Shown here: positions 1-6,716 of the stretch, in pieces
How the letters are laid out: the number at the start of each line of letters is the position of its first letter
Numbering within the stretch: the first letter of the stretch is position 1
Assembly (NCBI GenBank): GCA_955652635.1
Contig: CATPBN010000133.1
Span: 1 to 10,099 of the forward strand
Direction of reading: 5' to 3'
Source of the DNA: an uncultured Gemmatimonadaceae bacterium
GTDB lineage: Bacteria; Gemmatimonadota; Gemmatimonadetes; Gemmatimonadales; Gemmatimonadaceae
Length of the DNA stretch: 10,099 nucleotides
The notes under the pieces: generated by a model
What the model saw: the letters and a program-made list of their open reading frames with translations, nothing else
Database searches by the model: none
Told to the model about the DNA's origin: nothing
Made by a program: the position numbers and the translations under genes

Positions 1-511
1 GATCAAGATGCTTCTCGGGCTGGGGGACACTCTCGTCGGTAAGCTGCTCACGATCGACGCAATGAGAATGTCGTTCCGCACGCTGACAATTCAGAAAGAC
101 CCGGGCTGTCCAGCCTGTGGAACGCACGAGATCACAGAGCTCATAGACTACGACGAATTCTGCAGCGGCGGCGGCGCGCACGCAGTGAATGCGATTCAAG
201 AAATCCAGCCGTCGCAGCTCGCGAGTCGATTGAGCAAGGGAGAACAACTCGAGATAATCGACGTCCGGGAGCCGTACGAGTGGGAGATCGGGCACATCCC
301 GGGAGCGCGACTCGTTCCGCTTGCGAGCATCCCCGAGGAGATCCCGCGCCTCGACAAGCGACGGGAGACGATTCTCTATTGCAAGGTGGGCGCACGGAGC
401 ATGCGGGCCGCCCAACAGCTCGCAGACGCCGGCGTGTCCGACGTCCGCAACCTCGCTGGCGGAATTCTTCGCTGGATCGACGAAGTCGACCCGACGATGG
501 CGAGATATTAG
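1..511 (+). CDS. moeZ: MoeB/MoeZ-type adenylyltransferase with C-terminal rhodanese domain (5' truncated)
   Basis: Only the C-terminal ~169 residues are present; the reading frame is open to the left edge, so the ATP-binding ThiF domain lies outside. The visible start matches the end of a MoeB/ThiF domain, including the second CxxC of its zinc site (CPAC, Cys34 and Cys37 counted from the Met at 8). A rhodanese domain follows at about residues 66-162, with the IIDVREPYEWEIGHIPGA segment and a CKVGARS active-site loop; Cys125 is the predicted persulfide carrier. Proteins of this architecture adenylate the C-terminal Gly-Gly of a ubiquitin-like sulfur carrier (MoaD, ThiS or similar) and hand over sulfur for molybdopterin, thiamine or cysteine synthesis, in the cytoplasm. 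Which carrier is used cannot be told here. The TAG stop is followed directly, in the same frame, by the TTG start of pdxH. A stand-alone rhodanese starting at 8 is unlikely because MoeB sequence continues up to the edge. Confidence 0.88.
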   Translation, partial: IKMLLGLGDTLVGKLLTIDAMRMSFRTLTIQKDPGCPACGTHEITELIDYDEFCSGGGAHAVNAIQEIQPSQLASRLSKGEQLEIIDVREPYEWEIGHIPGARLVPLASIPEEIPRLDKRRETILYCKVGARSMRAAQQLADAGVSDVRNLAGGILRWIDEVDPTMARY

Positions 512-1102
512 TTGATCCCACCGGATCCGATAGAGCGATTCCGGAGCGTCTACGCGCTCGCACAGAAGATCGATCGCTCGATCCTGCCTGACCCCACCGC
601 GATGGCGCTCGGCACTGTCGACGAGCGTGGTCAGCCGTCCGTGAGGATCGTGCTCCTCAAGGCGTTCGACGATCGCGGCTTCGTATTCTACACGAACTAC
701 GAGGGTCGAAAGGGTCGACAACTCCTGTCCAACCCCAAGGCCGCGCTCTGCTTCTACTGGCCGACCATCGATATCCAGGTGCGGATCGAAGGCACCGCGA
801 CGAGAGTCGGTGACAAGGAAGCCGATGCCTACTTCGCGACGCGACACCGTCTCAGCCAGATCGGGGCGTGGGCGTCGCGCCAGAGCGAGCCTCTTGAAAC
901 CCCGACCGCCCTCGACGAGCGCGTAAAGAAATACGAGAGCGAATTTGCCGGCAAGGACGTCCCGCGTCCAAAATACTGGTCTGGCTTTCGGGTTTCGCCA
1001 GAGCGAATTGAGTTCTGGAAAGGGAAGCCGAATCGCCTGCACGAGCGACACCTGTACACGCGGGTCGGAGCGGGCTGGAAGATCGAGACGATCTATCCGT
1101 GA
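512..1102 (+). CDS. pdxH: Pyridoxamine/pyridoxine 5'-phosphate oxidase
   Basis: FMN-dependent enzyme that oxidises pyridoxamine or pyridoxine 5'-phosphate to PLP with O2, in the cytoplasm. The 196 residues show the family hallmarks in order: PSVRIVLLK (42-50) and FYTNYEGRKGR (59-69) for FMN phosphate and ring contacts, QVRIEG (89-94), SQIGAWAS (115-122), and the C-terminal domain with FRVSPERIEFWKG and RLHER (175-179), whose Arg175 and His177 correspond to the substrate-binding RLHDR pair. The protein is slightly shorter than E. coli PdxH (218 aa), mainly at the N-terminus. The usual C-terminal RLAP is TIYP here, so the Arg of that motif is replaced by Thr. The start is TTG at 512: it is the first codon after the moeZ stop in the same frame, and the next in-frame ATG (602) would delete conserved residues. 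No good Shine-Dalgarno is seen, which suggests translation coupled to moeZ. Confidence 0.93.
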   Translation: MIPPDPIERFRSVYALAQKIDRSILPDPTAMALGTVDERGQPSVRIVLLKAFDDRGFVFYTNYEGRKGRQLLSNPKAALCFYWPTIDIQVRIEGTATRVGDKEADAYFATRHRLSQIGAWASRQSEPLETPTALDERVKKYESEFAGKDVPRPKYWSGFRVSPERIEFWKGKPNRLHERHLYTRVGAGWKIETIYP

Positions 1103-1136
1103 CAATCTGGCGGTACCACTCGAGCGCCATATGCCC

Positions 1137-1142
1137 TAAAAT
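1137..1142 (+). promoter_or_regulatory. Candidate -10 box (TAAAAT) for speA
   Basis: TAAAAT matches the sigma-70 -10 consensus at 5 of 6 positions and lies 6 nt before the speA ATG. Transcription would then begin at or within a base or two of the start codon, giving a leaderless mRNA. This agrees with the lack of a properly spaced Shine-Dalgarno: GGTGAG touches the ATG directly. No convincing -35 is visible. The best at ordinary spacing is GTACCA at 1113-1118, 3 of 6 matches. Confidence 0.4.
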
Positions 1143-1148
1143 GGTGAG

Positions 1149-3131
1149 ATGACCGGCACCCGAATTCCGCCAGCGACAAAGAGCTCCCACGCTCCCGCTC
1201 CGGCACCGCCTACCGAGCCGTGGACGATCGAGTCGGCCCGCTCCCTCTACAACATCGAGGGCTGGGGCATTGGCTTCTTCGACATAAACGAGGCGGGACA
1301 CGTGGTCGTGCGTCCCGAAGGAGAGAAAACCGATCGCGAGCTCGACCTTTTCGAGCTGGCCAACGATCTGGAAGAGCAGGGCGTGGGCCTTCCGCTGCTG
1401 CTGCGTTTTTCCGACATCCTACGCTCGCGCATTGAATCGCTGAACGAGAGATTCTCGCGAGCGCGCGCTGAATTCGGCTATGAGGGCGGATACACGACAG
1501 TCTATCCGATCAAGGTGAATCAGCAGCGCCACGTGGTCGAGGAGATCGTCGAGTTTGGAAAGGTCGCGGGCGTCGGACTCGAGTGCGGCAGCAAACCGGA
1601 GCTCCAGGCCGTGCTCGGACTCGCCGAGCACACCGATCACCTGATCGTCTGCAACGGGTATAAGGACGAGGAGTTCATGCGCCTCGCCCTGATGGGCCAA
1701 AAGCTCGGCCACCAGGTCTTCATCGTGCTCGAGCAATTGAGCGAAGTGGACGTCCTGCTCCAGGTCGCCGACGAGCTCGGTGTCACCCCGACGGCGGGCG
1801 TCCGCATCAAGCTCTACTCAGAAGGCTCCGGCCGCTGGGCGAAGAGCGGTGGCGAGAGGTCGAAGTTCGGACTCAGCACGGCGCAGTTGGTGAGGCTCGT
1901 CGACAGACTGAAGAACGAGGGCCGTCTCGACATCCTCAAGCTGATTCACTTTCACCTCGGCTCCCAGATCACTGACATTCGCTACATCAAGGCCGGGCTC
2001 CAGGAGGCTTCGCGCTACTACGCGGAGCTGAGAGGGCTCGGTGTCGACATCACTCACGTCGATGTCGGCGGCGGTCTCGGAGTGGATTACGACGGCAGCA
2101 ACTCGACGTCACAGGCGAGCGTCAACTACTCGCTTCAGGAATACGCCGACGACGTGATTTATACGCTCGCCGAGGCGTGCCGGCAGCACGAGCTGCCGAT
2201 GCCACACATCATCAGCGAATCGGGCCGCGCGCTGACCGCCCACCATGCTCTCCTGCTACTGAGAGTCATCGATGTCGAGTCCCAGGCCGACAACGCGGTC
2301 CCGGACCTGAACGACGAGCACCCAACACTTCTCCACGAGATGGCCGCCGACTACGCATCGCTCTCAAAGCCGCGCGTATCGAGAAAGCGTATCCGGGAGG
2401 TCTATCACGACGCGACGTTCGACAAGGAACGGGCGCAGGAGTTTTTCAACAGTGGTGTGCTCACGCTGCGCGATCGCGCGATCGCCGAACAGATATATCT
2501 GTCCACGATCGCGGTGGTGGCGAAGATTGCGCAGCGCGACCGCGATGAGTATTCGGACATCGTCGACGATCTCGAAGCAACCATGGTCGACAGATATTTC
2601 TGCAACTTTTCGTTGTTTCAGTCGCTGCCGGACAGCTGGGCGATCGATCAGATATTCCCGATCATGCCCATCCACAGGTTGAACGAAGAGCCGACGCGCC
2701 GCGGCACCATCCAGGATGTGACGTGCGATTCCGACGGGAGGATCGAGAAGTTCATCGGCGACCGCACGTCGAGGCCAAGTCTGGAGCTGCACCCATTCAA
2801 CGACGGCGATCCCTATATCATCGGCATCTTTCTCACCGGCGCCTATCAGGAGATTCTCGGCGATCTCCACAACCTCTTCGGCGACACGAACGCGGTGCAC
2901 ATCCGTCTATCTCAGACCAAGGGATACGAGGTGACCGACCTGGTGCACGGCGACACCGTGACCGAAGTCCTGGCTTACGTGCAATTCCGCGCCTCAGATC
3001 TGCTCGCGACCTTCAGGCGAAAAGTGGCTAACGCGACAACTCTCGCGCGTCAGGAGGCCAACACCTTCATCGCAGAGTACATCGCGGGGCTGGAAGGGTA
3101 CACGTACCTCGAAGGTGAAGCGGCCCGATAA
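1149..3131 (+). CDS. speA: Biosynthetic arginine decarboxylase (SpeA type)
   Basis: PLP-dependent fold-III decarboxylase converting arginine to agmatine, the first step of the agmatine route to putrescine and spermidine. At 660 residues it has the usual SpeA length. The alanine-racemase-like barrel carries YPIKVNQQ (119-126), with Lys122 as the PLP Schiff-base lysine, then LECGSKPEL (144-152), HFHLGSQI (267-274), DVGGGLGVDYDG (305-316) and SESGR (356-360) for PLP phosphate and ring binding. The C-terminal part has the SpeA-typical CNFSLFQSLPDSWAIDQ and the catalytic-cysteine motif CDSDG (Cys526). The first ~24 residues are Ala/Pro-rich and poorly conserved; homology begins around WTIESARSLYNIEGWG, so the exact start could differ. 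ATG 1149 is the most upstream plausible one. pdxH, 46 bp upstream, makes its cofactor. Lysine specificity is possible in this fold, but motif pattern and length point to arginine. Confidence 0.95.
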   Translation: MTGTRIPPATKSSHAPAPAPPTEPWTIESARSLYNIEGWGIGFFDINEAGHVVVRPEGEKTDRELDLFELANDLEEQGVGLPLLLRFSDILRSRIESLNERFSRARAEFGYEGGYTTVYPIKVNQQRHVVEEIVEFGKVAGVGLECGSKPELQAVLGLAEHTDHLIVCNGYKDEEFMRLALMGQKLGHQVFIVLEQLSEVDVLLQVADELGVTPTAGVRIKLYSEGSGRWAKSGGERSKFGLSTAQLVRLVDRLKNEGRLDILKLIHFHLGSQITDIRYIKAGLQEASRYYAELRGLGVDITHVDVGGGLGVDYDGSNSTSQASVNYSLQEYADDVIYTLAEACRQHELPMPHIISESGRALTAHHALLLLRVIDVESQADNAVPDLNDEHPTLLHEMAADYASLSKPRVSRKRIREVYHDATFDKERAQEFFNSGVLTLRDRAIAEQIYLSTIAVVAKIAQRDRDEYSDIVDDLEATMVDRYFCNFSLFQSLPDSWAIDQIFPIMPIHRLNEEPTRRGTIQDVTCDSDGRIEKFIGDRTSRPSLELHPFNDGDPYIIGIFLTGAYQEILGDLHNLFGDTNAVHIRLSQTKGYEVTDLVHGDTVTEVLAYVQFRASDLLATFRRKVANATTLARQEANTFIAEYIAGLEGYTYLEGEAAR

Positions 3132-3139
3132 CAACGGAA

Positions 3140-3171
3140 AGCTCTGGGCCTTAGCTGCAAAGCCCAGAGCT
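3140..3171 (-). terminator. Inverted repeat between convergent speA and sodA, likely shared terminator
   Basis: A perfect 10-bp inverted repeat (AGCTCTGGGC at 3140-3149, GCCCAGAGCT at 3162-3171) encloses a 12-nt loop. Two more A-T pairs can form inside after a single mismatch. It lies in the 77-bp gap between the stop codons of two converging genes. Read on the minus strand it is followed by a T-rich stretch (TTTCCGTTGTT), so it should work best as the sodA terminator. On the plus strand the following sequence is not T-rich, so termination of speA there would be weaker. Confidence 0.7.
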
Positions 3172-3208
3172 CCCTGCGTTCCGTAGATGCTGGATCGTGT
3201 CGCGATCC

Positions 3209-3814
3209 CTACGCCGAAGCGAATCGTTTCTCTATCTCGCCCCAGTTCACGACGTTCCACCACGCCTGGATGTAGTCCGGCCTCCGGTTCTGGTATTTGA
3301 GGTAGTAGGCGTGCTCCCATACGTCGAGACCCATGATCGCCTTCTGGCCCTCCATTAGTGGATTATCCTGGTTCGGCGTGCTGGTGATCGAGAGTTTGCC
3401 ACTGGTGTTGATCAGCCACGCCCAACCCGACCCGAACCGTCCGACCCCGGCAGCGCTGAACTGTTCGCGGAATTTGGCAAAGTCGCCGAACGTGCTCTTT
3501 ATCGCCTGACCGAGCTTGCCTCCCGGCTCCCCACCGGCTTTAGCCGCCATGATCTGCCAGAACATCGAGTGATTCCAGTGCCCGCCAGCGTTGTTGCGGA
3601 TCGGGGCGCGGACCGCTTCGGGAAGGGTGCTGACATTTCGAAGCAGGTCGTCCAGTGATTTCTTGGCGAGCTCAGGGGCCTTCTCGATGGCCGCGTTCAG
3701 ATTGTTGACGTACGTCTGATGATGCTTCCCGTGATGTATTTCCATCGTCCTCGCGTCGATGTGGGGCTCGAGGGCCGCGAAATCGTAGGGAAGTGGGGGA
3801 AGTGTGAACGCCAT
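3209..3814 (-). CDS. sodA: Superoxide dismutase, Mn type
   Basis: Cytoplasmic enzyme that dismutates superoxide to O2 and H2O2. Its 201 residues match the usual Mn/Fe SOD length. The metal ligands are all present: His27 (in EIHHGKHHQTYV), His82 (in GGHWNHSMFW), Asp164 and His168 (in DVWEHAYY). Gly78 before HWNHS together with Gln149 in PNQDNPL is the Mn-type arrangement; Fe enzymes place the active-site Gln in the first region. The N-terminus FTLPPLPYDFAALEPHI is typical of the family, so the ATG at 3814 is secure. It is preceded by a strong AGGAG with a 7-nt spacer. The start region lies inside the 3' end of the dedA open frame, so the two genes are probably co-transcribed and translationally linked. 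No signal peptide is seen. Cambialistic metal use cannot be excluded. Confidence 0.96.
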   Translation of the reverse strand: MAFTLPPLPYDFAALEPHIDARTMEIHHGKHHQTYVNNLNAAIEKAPELAKKSLDDLLRNVSTLPEAVRAPIRNNAGGHWNHSMFWQIMAAKAGGEPGGKLGQAIKSTFGDFAKFREQFSAAGVGRFGSGWAWLINTSGKLSITSTPNQDNPLMEGQKAIMGLDVWEHAYYLKYQNRRPDYIQAWWNVVNWGEIEKRFASA

Positions 3815-4460
3815 TGTCTTTCTCCTGAATGGTCAAGCGTCTTTGTTTTCGCCGCGCCTTGAGAGCGCCGATGAGACCGGGGAGTAAGGAAATGAACACC
3901 ACGATCACCACGACTATCTCGATATGCCGGTCGATTCCAGGGATATAGTTCCCGAGGAAGTAGCCAATCCCTAGCATACTCCACACCCAAACGACGGCAC
4001 CGAGCACGTTGTACGTGATGAATTCGCGGAATCTCATCAGACCCACGCCCGCGATCACGGGGGAAAACGTCCGTATAACGGGCATGAACTGCGCGATCAC
4101 GATTGTCGCTCGTCCATATCTTTGCTCAAATTCGTGGGCCCGGATAGCATGCTTCTTGTTGAAGAAGAGGCTGTTTTCCCGGTTGAAAATCCTCGGACCG
4201 GTGGTGCGCCCGATGAAGTAACCGAGGGAATTGCCCAGGATTGCTGCGAGCGTGAGGACTGGAGCCAGCGTATATACATTGAAGTATCCGTGCGCGGCGA
4301 GCAGGCCAGCGGTAACAAGCAGGGAATCACCGGGTAGAAAAAATCCTATCAGGAGTCCGGTTTCCGAGAAAACTATTATCGAGAGGCCAAAGAGCCCGGC
4401 CCACTGGACGAGATCAGGAAGATTCGAGAATCGTTGATAGAAGTCGGTGATTGCCTGCAT
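3672..4460 (-). CDS. DedA family membrane protein, with frame running 143 nt into sodA
   Basis: DedA/SNARE-associated (VTT) family inner-membrane protein. Members act as lipid flippases or scramblases (undecaprenyl phosphate and phospholipids) and support membrane homeostasis; the substrate here is not determinable. Visible hallmarks are the re-entrant segment ETGLLIGFFLPGDSLLVTAG (about 33-52), LGNSLGYFIGR, the conserved FMPVIRTFSPVIAGVGLMRFREF (about 128-150), and hydrophobic helices near 20-36, 152-170 and 181-199. Recognisable DedA sequence ends near residue 205. The open frame then continues with a hydrophilic Arg/His/Ser-rich tail; residues 217-262 are encoded inside sodA in another frame. 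A one-base shift in the A-rich CGAAAACAAAG stretch (around 3842-3850) would instead end the protein at the TGA at 3833-3835, giving about 208 residues, the normal size. The tail is therefore probably an indel artefact or a real but unusual overlap. The start codon has no clear Shine-Dalgarno. Confidence 0.85.
   Translation of the reverse strand: MQAITDFYQRFSNLPDLVQWAGLFGLSIIVFSETGLLIGFFLPGDSLLVTAGLLAAHGYFNVYTLAPVLTLAAILGNSLGYFIGRTTGPRIFNRENSLFFNKKHAIRAHEFEQRYGRATIVIAQFMPVIRTFSPVIAGVGLMRFREFITYNVLGAVVWVWSMLGIGYFLGNYIPGIDRHIEIVVVIVVFISLLPGLIGALKARRKQRRLTIQEKDNGVHTSPTSLRFRGPRAPHRREDDGNTSREASSDVRQQSERGHREGP
3822..3826 (-). promoter_or_regulatory. Ribosome binding site of sodA
   Basis: AGGAG on the minus strand sits 7 nt before the sodA ATG. 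It is one of the few textbook Shine-Dalgarno sites in this window and fixes the sodA start despite its overlap with the dedA frame. Confidence 0.8.
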
Positions 4461-4482
4461 CGCGCCGCTTTAGAGAGGTAGA

Positions 4483-5661
4483 ATGGAAGAGAGACGTGCA
4501 AGTTCAACTCCCTCCCCGCGCAAAGCAACTCCGGGAGATTGGTTGTTGGCGTTCCCGGAAAAGCCTCGTCGGGGATTCCGACACTCGCCCGGAAGAGCTG
4601 AGCGGCTGTTCAATGTGTTCTCGGTTGTTCTGCTCGTTCTCTTCGCCATGGGCTGGTCGTGGTCGATTGCGCGCGCGCGTGCCTCCGGCGACTCCTCCGC
4701 AGTAACTCCCGCCACGGCTAACATCACCACCGCGTTGACAGATGGGTCCGCCCACTCCGTCGCTTACCTAACCGATGCCGCGCTCGCTGCACTGGCGCCC
4801 CCGGCTCGCGGGGAAAGCGGCAAGCTGAGAGTTCGCATTCAACAGCCGGGAACGCCGATCGATCAATTGTTGGCGGACACATTGCCCCCGGGCGCCGTGG
4901 CGACGTTTTCTTCGGGGTCCGCGGCGGAGTCAACATCCAAGTTCGTTGCGCCGCAGCGACCGGGCATCTGGAGCCTCGCGCTGCGGATCGGAAATGCAAT
5001 CAAGCCACTCGCCGATTTCAGCGTGATAACACTCCGCCCCGCTGCCGAGAAAAGAGCCGGCAGGCTCGGCCTCTATTACATCGGAAACTGGCCCGCGGCG
5101 AGAAGGGGCAGACCGGGAGTGAGCTACGATCCGCCAGGCGGGTTCATCGAAGTCACACCCCAAAACCAGAACACTCAGCTCTCCGAGCATTTCAAGCTCA
5201 AGGACTTCCTGCCCCACGATCAGCAGAACGTGTGGCCAAAATACATCGTCATCGACATGAAGCTGATCGACAAGGACGAGCTCGTGCTCCAGGACCTCAA
5301 GGAGCACGGGATAAATCCCGCCGGCGTCCGTGTCCTGAGCGGCTTTCGGACCCCCCAATACAATGCTGGCGGAGGCGACCCGAGAGGCAGGGCCGCGCTA
5401 AGCCGCCATATGTACGGGGACGCCAACGACATCTTCATCGATAACGACGGCGACGGACAGATGGACGACCTGAATCACGACGGGCGCGTGAATATTGCAG
5501 ATGCCAAGGTAATTCAGGATGCCGTCAACCGCGTCGAGCGGGCACACCCTTCGCTGATAGGAGGGTGTGGGATATATTCTGGCACGTCAGCGCACGGGCC
5601 GTTCACCCATATAGACACGCGAGGCTACCCCGCTCGCTGGATCGGAACAGGAGATAGCTAA
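4483..5661 (+). CDS. Membrane-anchored M15/DUF882-like zinc peptidase with EF-hand/dockerin-like insertion
   Basis: Probable cell-wall-acting metallopeptidase of the D-Ala-D-Ala carboxypeptidase (M15, YcbK/DUF882) type. The order is: a basic cytoplasmic N-terminus, one transmembrane segment (about 43-62), an Ala/Ser-rich linker and poorly conserved region (65-190), then the catalytic region (about 195-390). SGFRTPQYN (286-294) leads to SRHMYGDANDIF, the SxHxxxxxxD motif with zinc ligands His309 and Asp316. The third ligand is His376 in FTHIDTRG. Between these, residues 320-340 hold two interleaved calcium-binding-type loops (Asp320/322/324/328, and Asp329, Asn331, Asp333, Asn337, Asp340), resembling a dockerin repeat. 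The topology places the domain outside the cytoplasmic membrane. The ATG follows GAGAGG closely. The start is only 22 bp from the divergent dedA start, and the stop overlaps the next gene. Substrate (peptidoglycan stem peptide) is inferred from the family. Confidence 0.82.
   Translation: MEERRASSTPSPRKATPGDWLLAFPEKPRRGFRHSPGRAERLFNVFSVVLLVLFAMGWSWSIARARASGDSSAVTPATANITTALTDGSAHSVAYLTDAALAALAPPARGESGKLRVRIQQPGTPIDQLLADTLPPGAVATFSSGSAAESTSKFVAPQRPGIWSLALRIGNAIKPLADFSVITLRPAAEKRAGRLGLYYIGNWPAARRGRPGVSYDPPGGFIEVTPQNQNTQLSEHFKLKDFLPHDQQNVWPKYIVIDMKLIDKDELVLQDLKEHGINPAGVRVLSGFRTPQYNAGGGDPRGRAALSRHMYGDANDIFIDNDGDGQMDDLNHDGRVNIADAKVIQDAVNRVERAHPSLIGGCGIYSGTSAHGPFTHIDTRGYPARWIGTGDS
5649..5653 (+). promoter_or_regulatory. 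Ribosome binding site of the two-helix membrane protein gene
   Basis: AGGAG inside the last codons of the peptidase gene, 7 nt before the ATG at 5661. It supports this ATG over a later one at 5745 and indicates translational coupling across the TAATG overlap. Confidence 0.7.
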
Positions 5662-6113
5662 TGGACACGACAACCGCCGGTAGCCCCACGACCCCCGCCG
5701 AGGACCACCGGCATTCACCCTCGAACCCGAAGCGCGATCCCGCGATGCCGGTGAGATTGGCGGATCTCGAGCCGTACGTGGGCCTGGGCTATCTGTCGAA
5801 GCTGTTCAAGCTCATGGCGATCATCCTGCTGCTCCTGCTCGTCTCGGAAATCATCACTGGCCTCGTCACACAAGGCACCACGTCGATCCCGACGCTACTC
5901 GGCGAGATGAGCCGCCTGGTCGTGCTGGCCGGCTTGCTGTGGGGCAGCGGAGACCTCGCCCTGCTTTTGATCGACATGGGACACGACGTTCGAGCGACCA
6001 GAATCCTTCTTGGCCGTCAGGCTCTCCATCAAACCGGATCGACAGGACTTACTCCTCCCTCTGGGAGTCCGAGGGTAGAGGGGGGCAGCTTCGTGGAGCG
6101 TGGACCCCGCTAG
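5661..6113 (+). CDS. Hypothetical two-helix inner-membrane protein
   Basis: I do not recognise this 150-residue protein. It has a hydrophilic, Pro/Thr-rich N-terminus (1-30), a short motif DLEPYVGLGYLSKLFK (35-50), a very hydrophobic helix (about 47-69) and a second helix (about 84-106) containing acidic residues (Asp98, Asp105). A basic segment and a low-complexity Gly/Pro/Ser tail follow. There is no signal peptidase site, so both helices probably stay in the membrane. The start ATG overlaps the peptidase stop as TAATG and has its own AGGAG, so it is very likely co-expressed with the peptidase and may partner it in the envelope; that link is inference from gene order only. The tail (about residues 125-150) is weakly constrained in appearance and its last 14 nt overlap the DUF488 gene. 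A shorter product from Met29 is possible. Confidence 0.72.
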   Translation: MDTTTAGSPTTPAEDHRHSPSNPKRDPAMPVRLADLEPYVGLGYLSKLFKLMAIILLLLLVSEIITGLVTQGTTSIPTLLGEMSRLVVLAGLLWGSGDLALLLIDMGHDVRATRILLGRQALHQTGSTGLTPPSGSPRVEGGSFVERGPR

Positions 6114-6654
6114 ACTTTTCACGATCGGTCATTCGACTCGATCGCTCGAGCAGTTTCTCGGATTGCTGGCAAGGGAAGGCGCGACGCATCTGATCGATGT
6201 TCGCGCCTTCCCCACATCGGCGCGATACCCGCACTTCTCGCAACCGGCCTTCCAGAGGACGCTGGTCGATGCCGGGTTGAGATACACTCACCTTCCGTCG
6301 CTCGGCGGCCGGCGGCGCGGCCGGCGCGACTCGCGCAACACTCAGTGGCGGAACGCGAGTTTCCGGGCCTACGCCGACTATATGGAGACGCGGGAGTTCA
6401 AGGAAGCGCTCGAAGATCTTCTGGTGCTCGCGAGGCGCGAGCCCACTGTGATCATGTGCGCCGAGGCGGTTCCGTGGCGCTGTCACAGGTTTCTGATCGC
6501 TGACGCAGCGGTAGCCGCCAACTGTTCTGTGCTGCACATACTCGATGCCGCCACGGAGCCTCATCGTCTCACTTCCTTTGGCCGAATCGATGCCGGACGC
6601 GTCCGATATGACGCTGCTCCGCAAAACGAGCTGTTCGAACCGGGCTCACTTTAG
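6100..6654 (+). CDS. DUF488 domain protein
   Basis: A 184-residue soluble protein of the DUF488 family, whose biochemical function is not well established. Family signatures are clear: the N-terminal FTIGHSTRSLEQFL (7-20), LIDVRAFPTSARYPHF (31-46), HLPSLGGRR (64-72), WRNASFRAYADYM (83-95), and the highly conserved CAEAVPWRCHR (120-130) with Cys120 and Cys128. The conserved Cys, Arg and His cluster suggests a catalytic or metal/ligand site, but I would not name a reaction. The GTG start at 6100 is forced: a TAG at 6076-6078 closes the frame upstream with no other start between. A purine-rich GAGGGTAGAGGGGGG lies at 6071-6085, rather far (14 nt) from the start. The gene overlaps the preceding membrane-protein gene by 14 nt, so it is read in the same transcript. 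Confidence 0.88.
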   Translation: MDPARLFTIGHSTRSLEQFLGLLAREGATHLIDVRAFPTSARYPHFSQPAFQRTLVDAGLRYTHLPSLGGRRRGRRDSRNTQWRNASFRAYADYMETREFKEALEDLLVLARREPTVIMCAEAVPWRCHRFLIADAAVAANCSVLHILDAATEPHRLTSFGRIDAGRVRYDAAPQNELFEPGSL

Positions 6655-6702
6655 AAGCTCAGGCATGCTCGTTGCCACCTTGCCCGGCCTAACTCACCTC
6701 CT

Positions 6703-6708
6703 GGGAGG
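6703..6708 (+). promoter_or_regulatory. Ribosome binding site of the lmo0937-like gene
   Basis: GGGAGG with an 8-nt spacer before the ATG at 6717, the strongest Shine-Dalgarno among the plus-strand genes. It supports the small ORF downstream as a real, well-translated gene. Confidence 0.75.
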
Positions 6709-6716
6709 ATCCCATC

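Noticed and set aside
8..511. Stand-alone rhodanese protein starting at the ATG at 8
   Set aside because: The first ~58 residues are MoeB/ThiF C-terminal sequence with a CxxC zinc pair and the frame is open to the window edge, so this is the end of a longer gene.
2364..2900. 178-codon minus-strand open frame
   Set aside because: Antisense to a well-conserved part of speA; no Shine-Dalgarno and no recognisable domain.
6049..6624. 191-codon minus-strand open frame
   Set aside because: Antisense to the DUF488 gene with its conserved CAEAVPWRCHR motif; the reverse translation has no family features.
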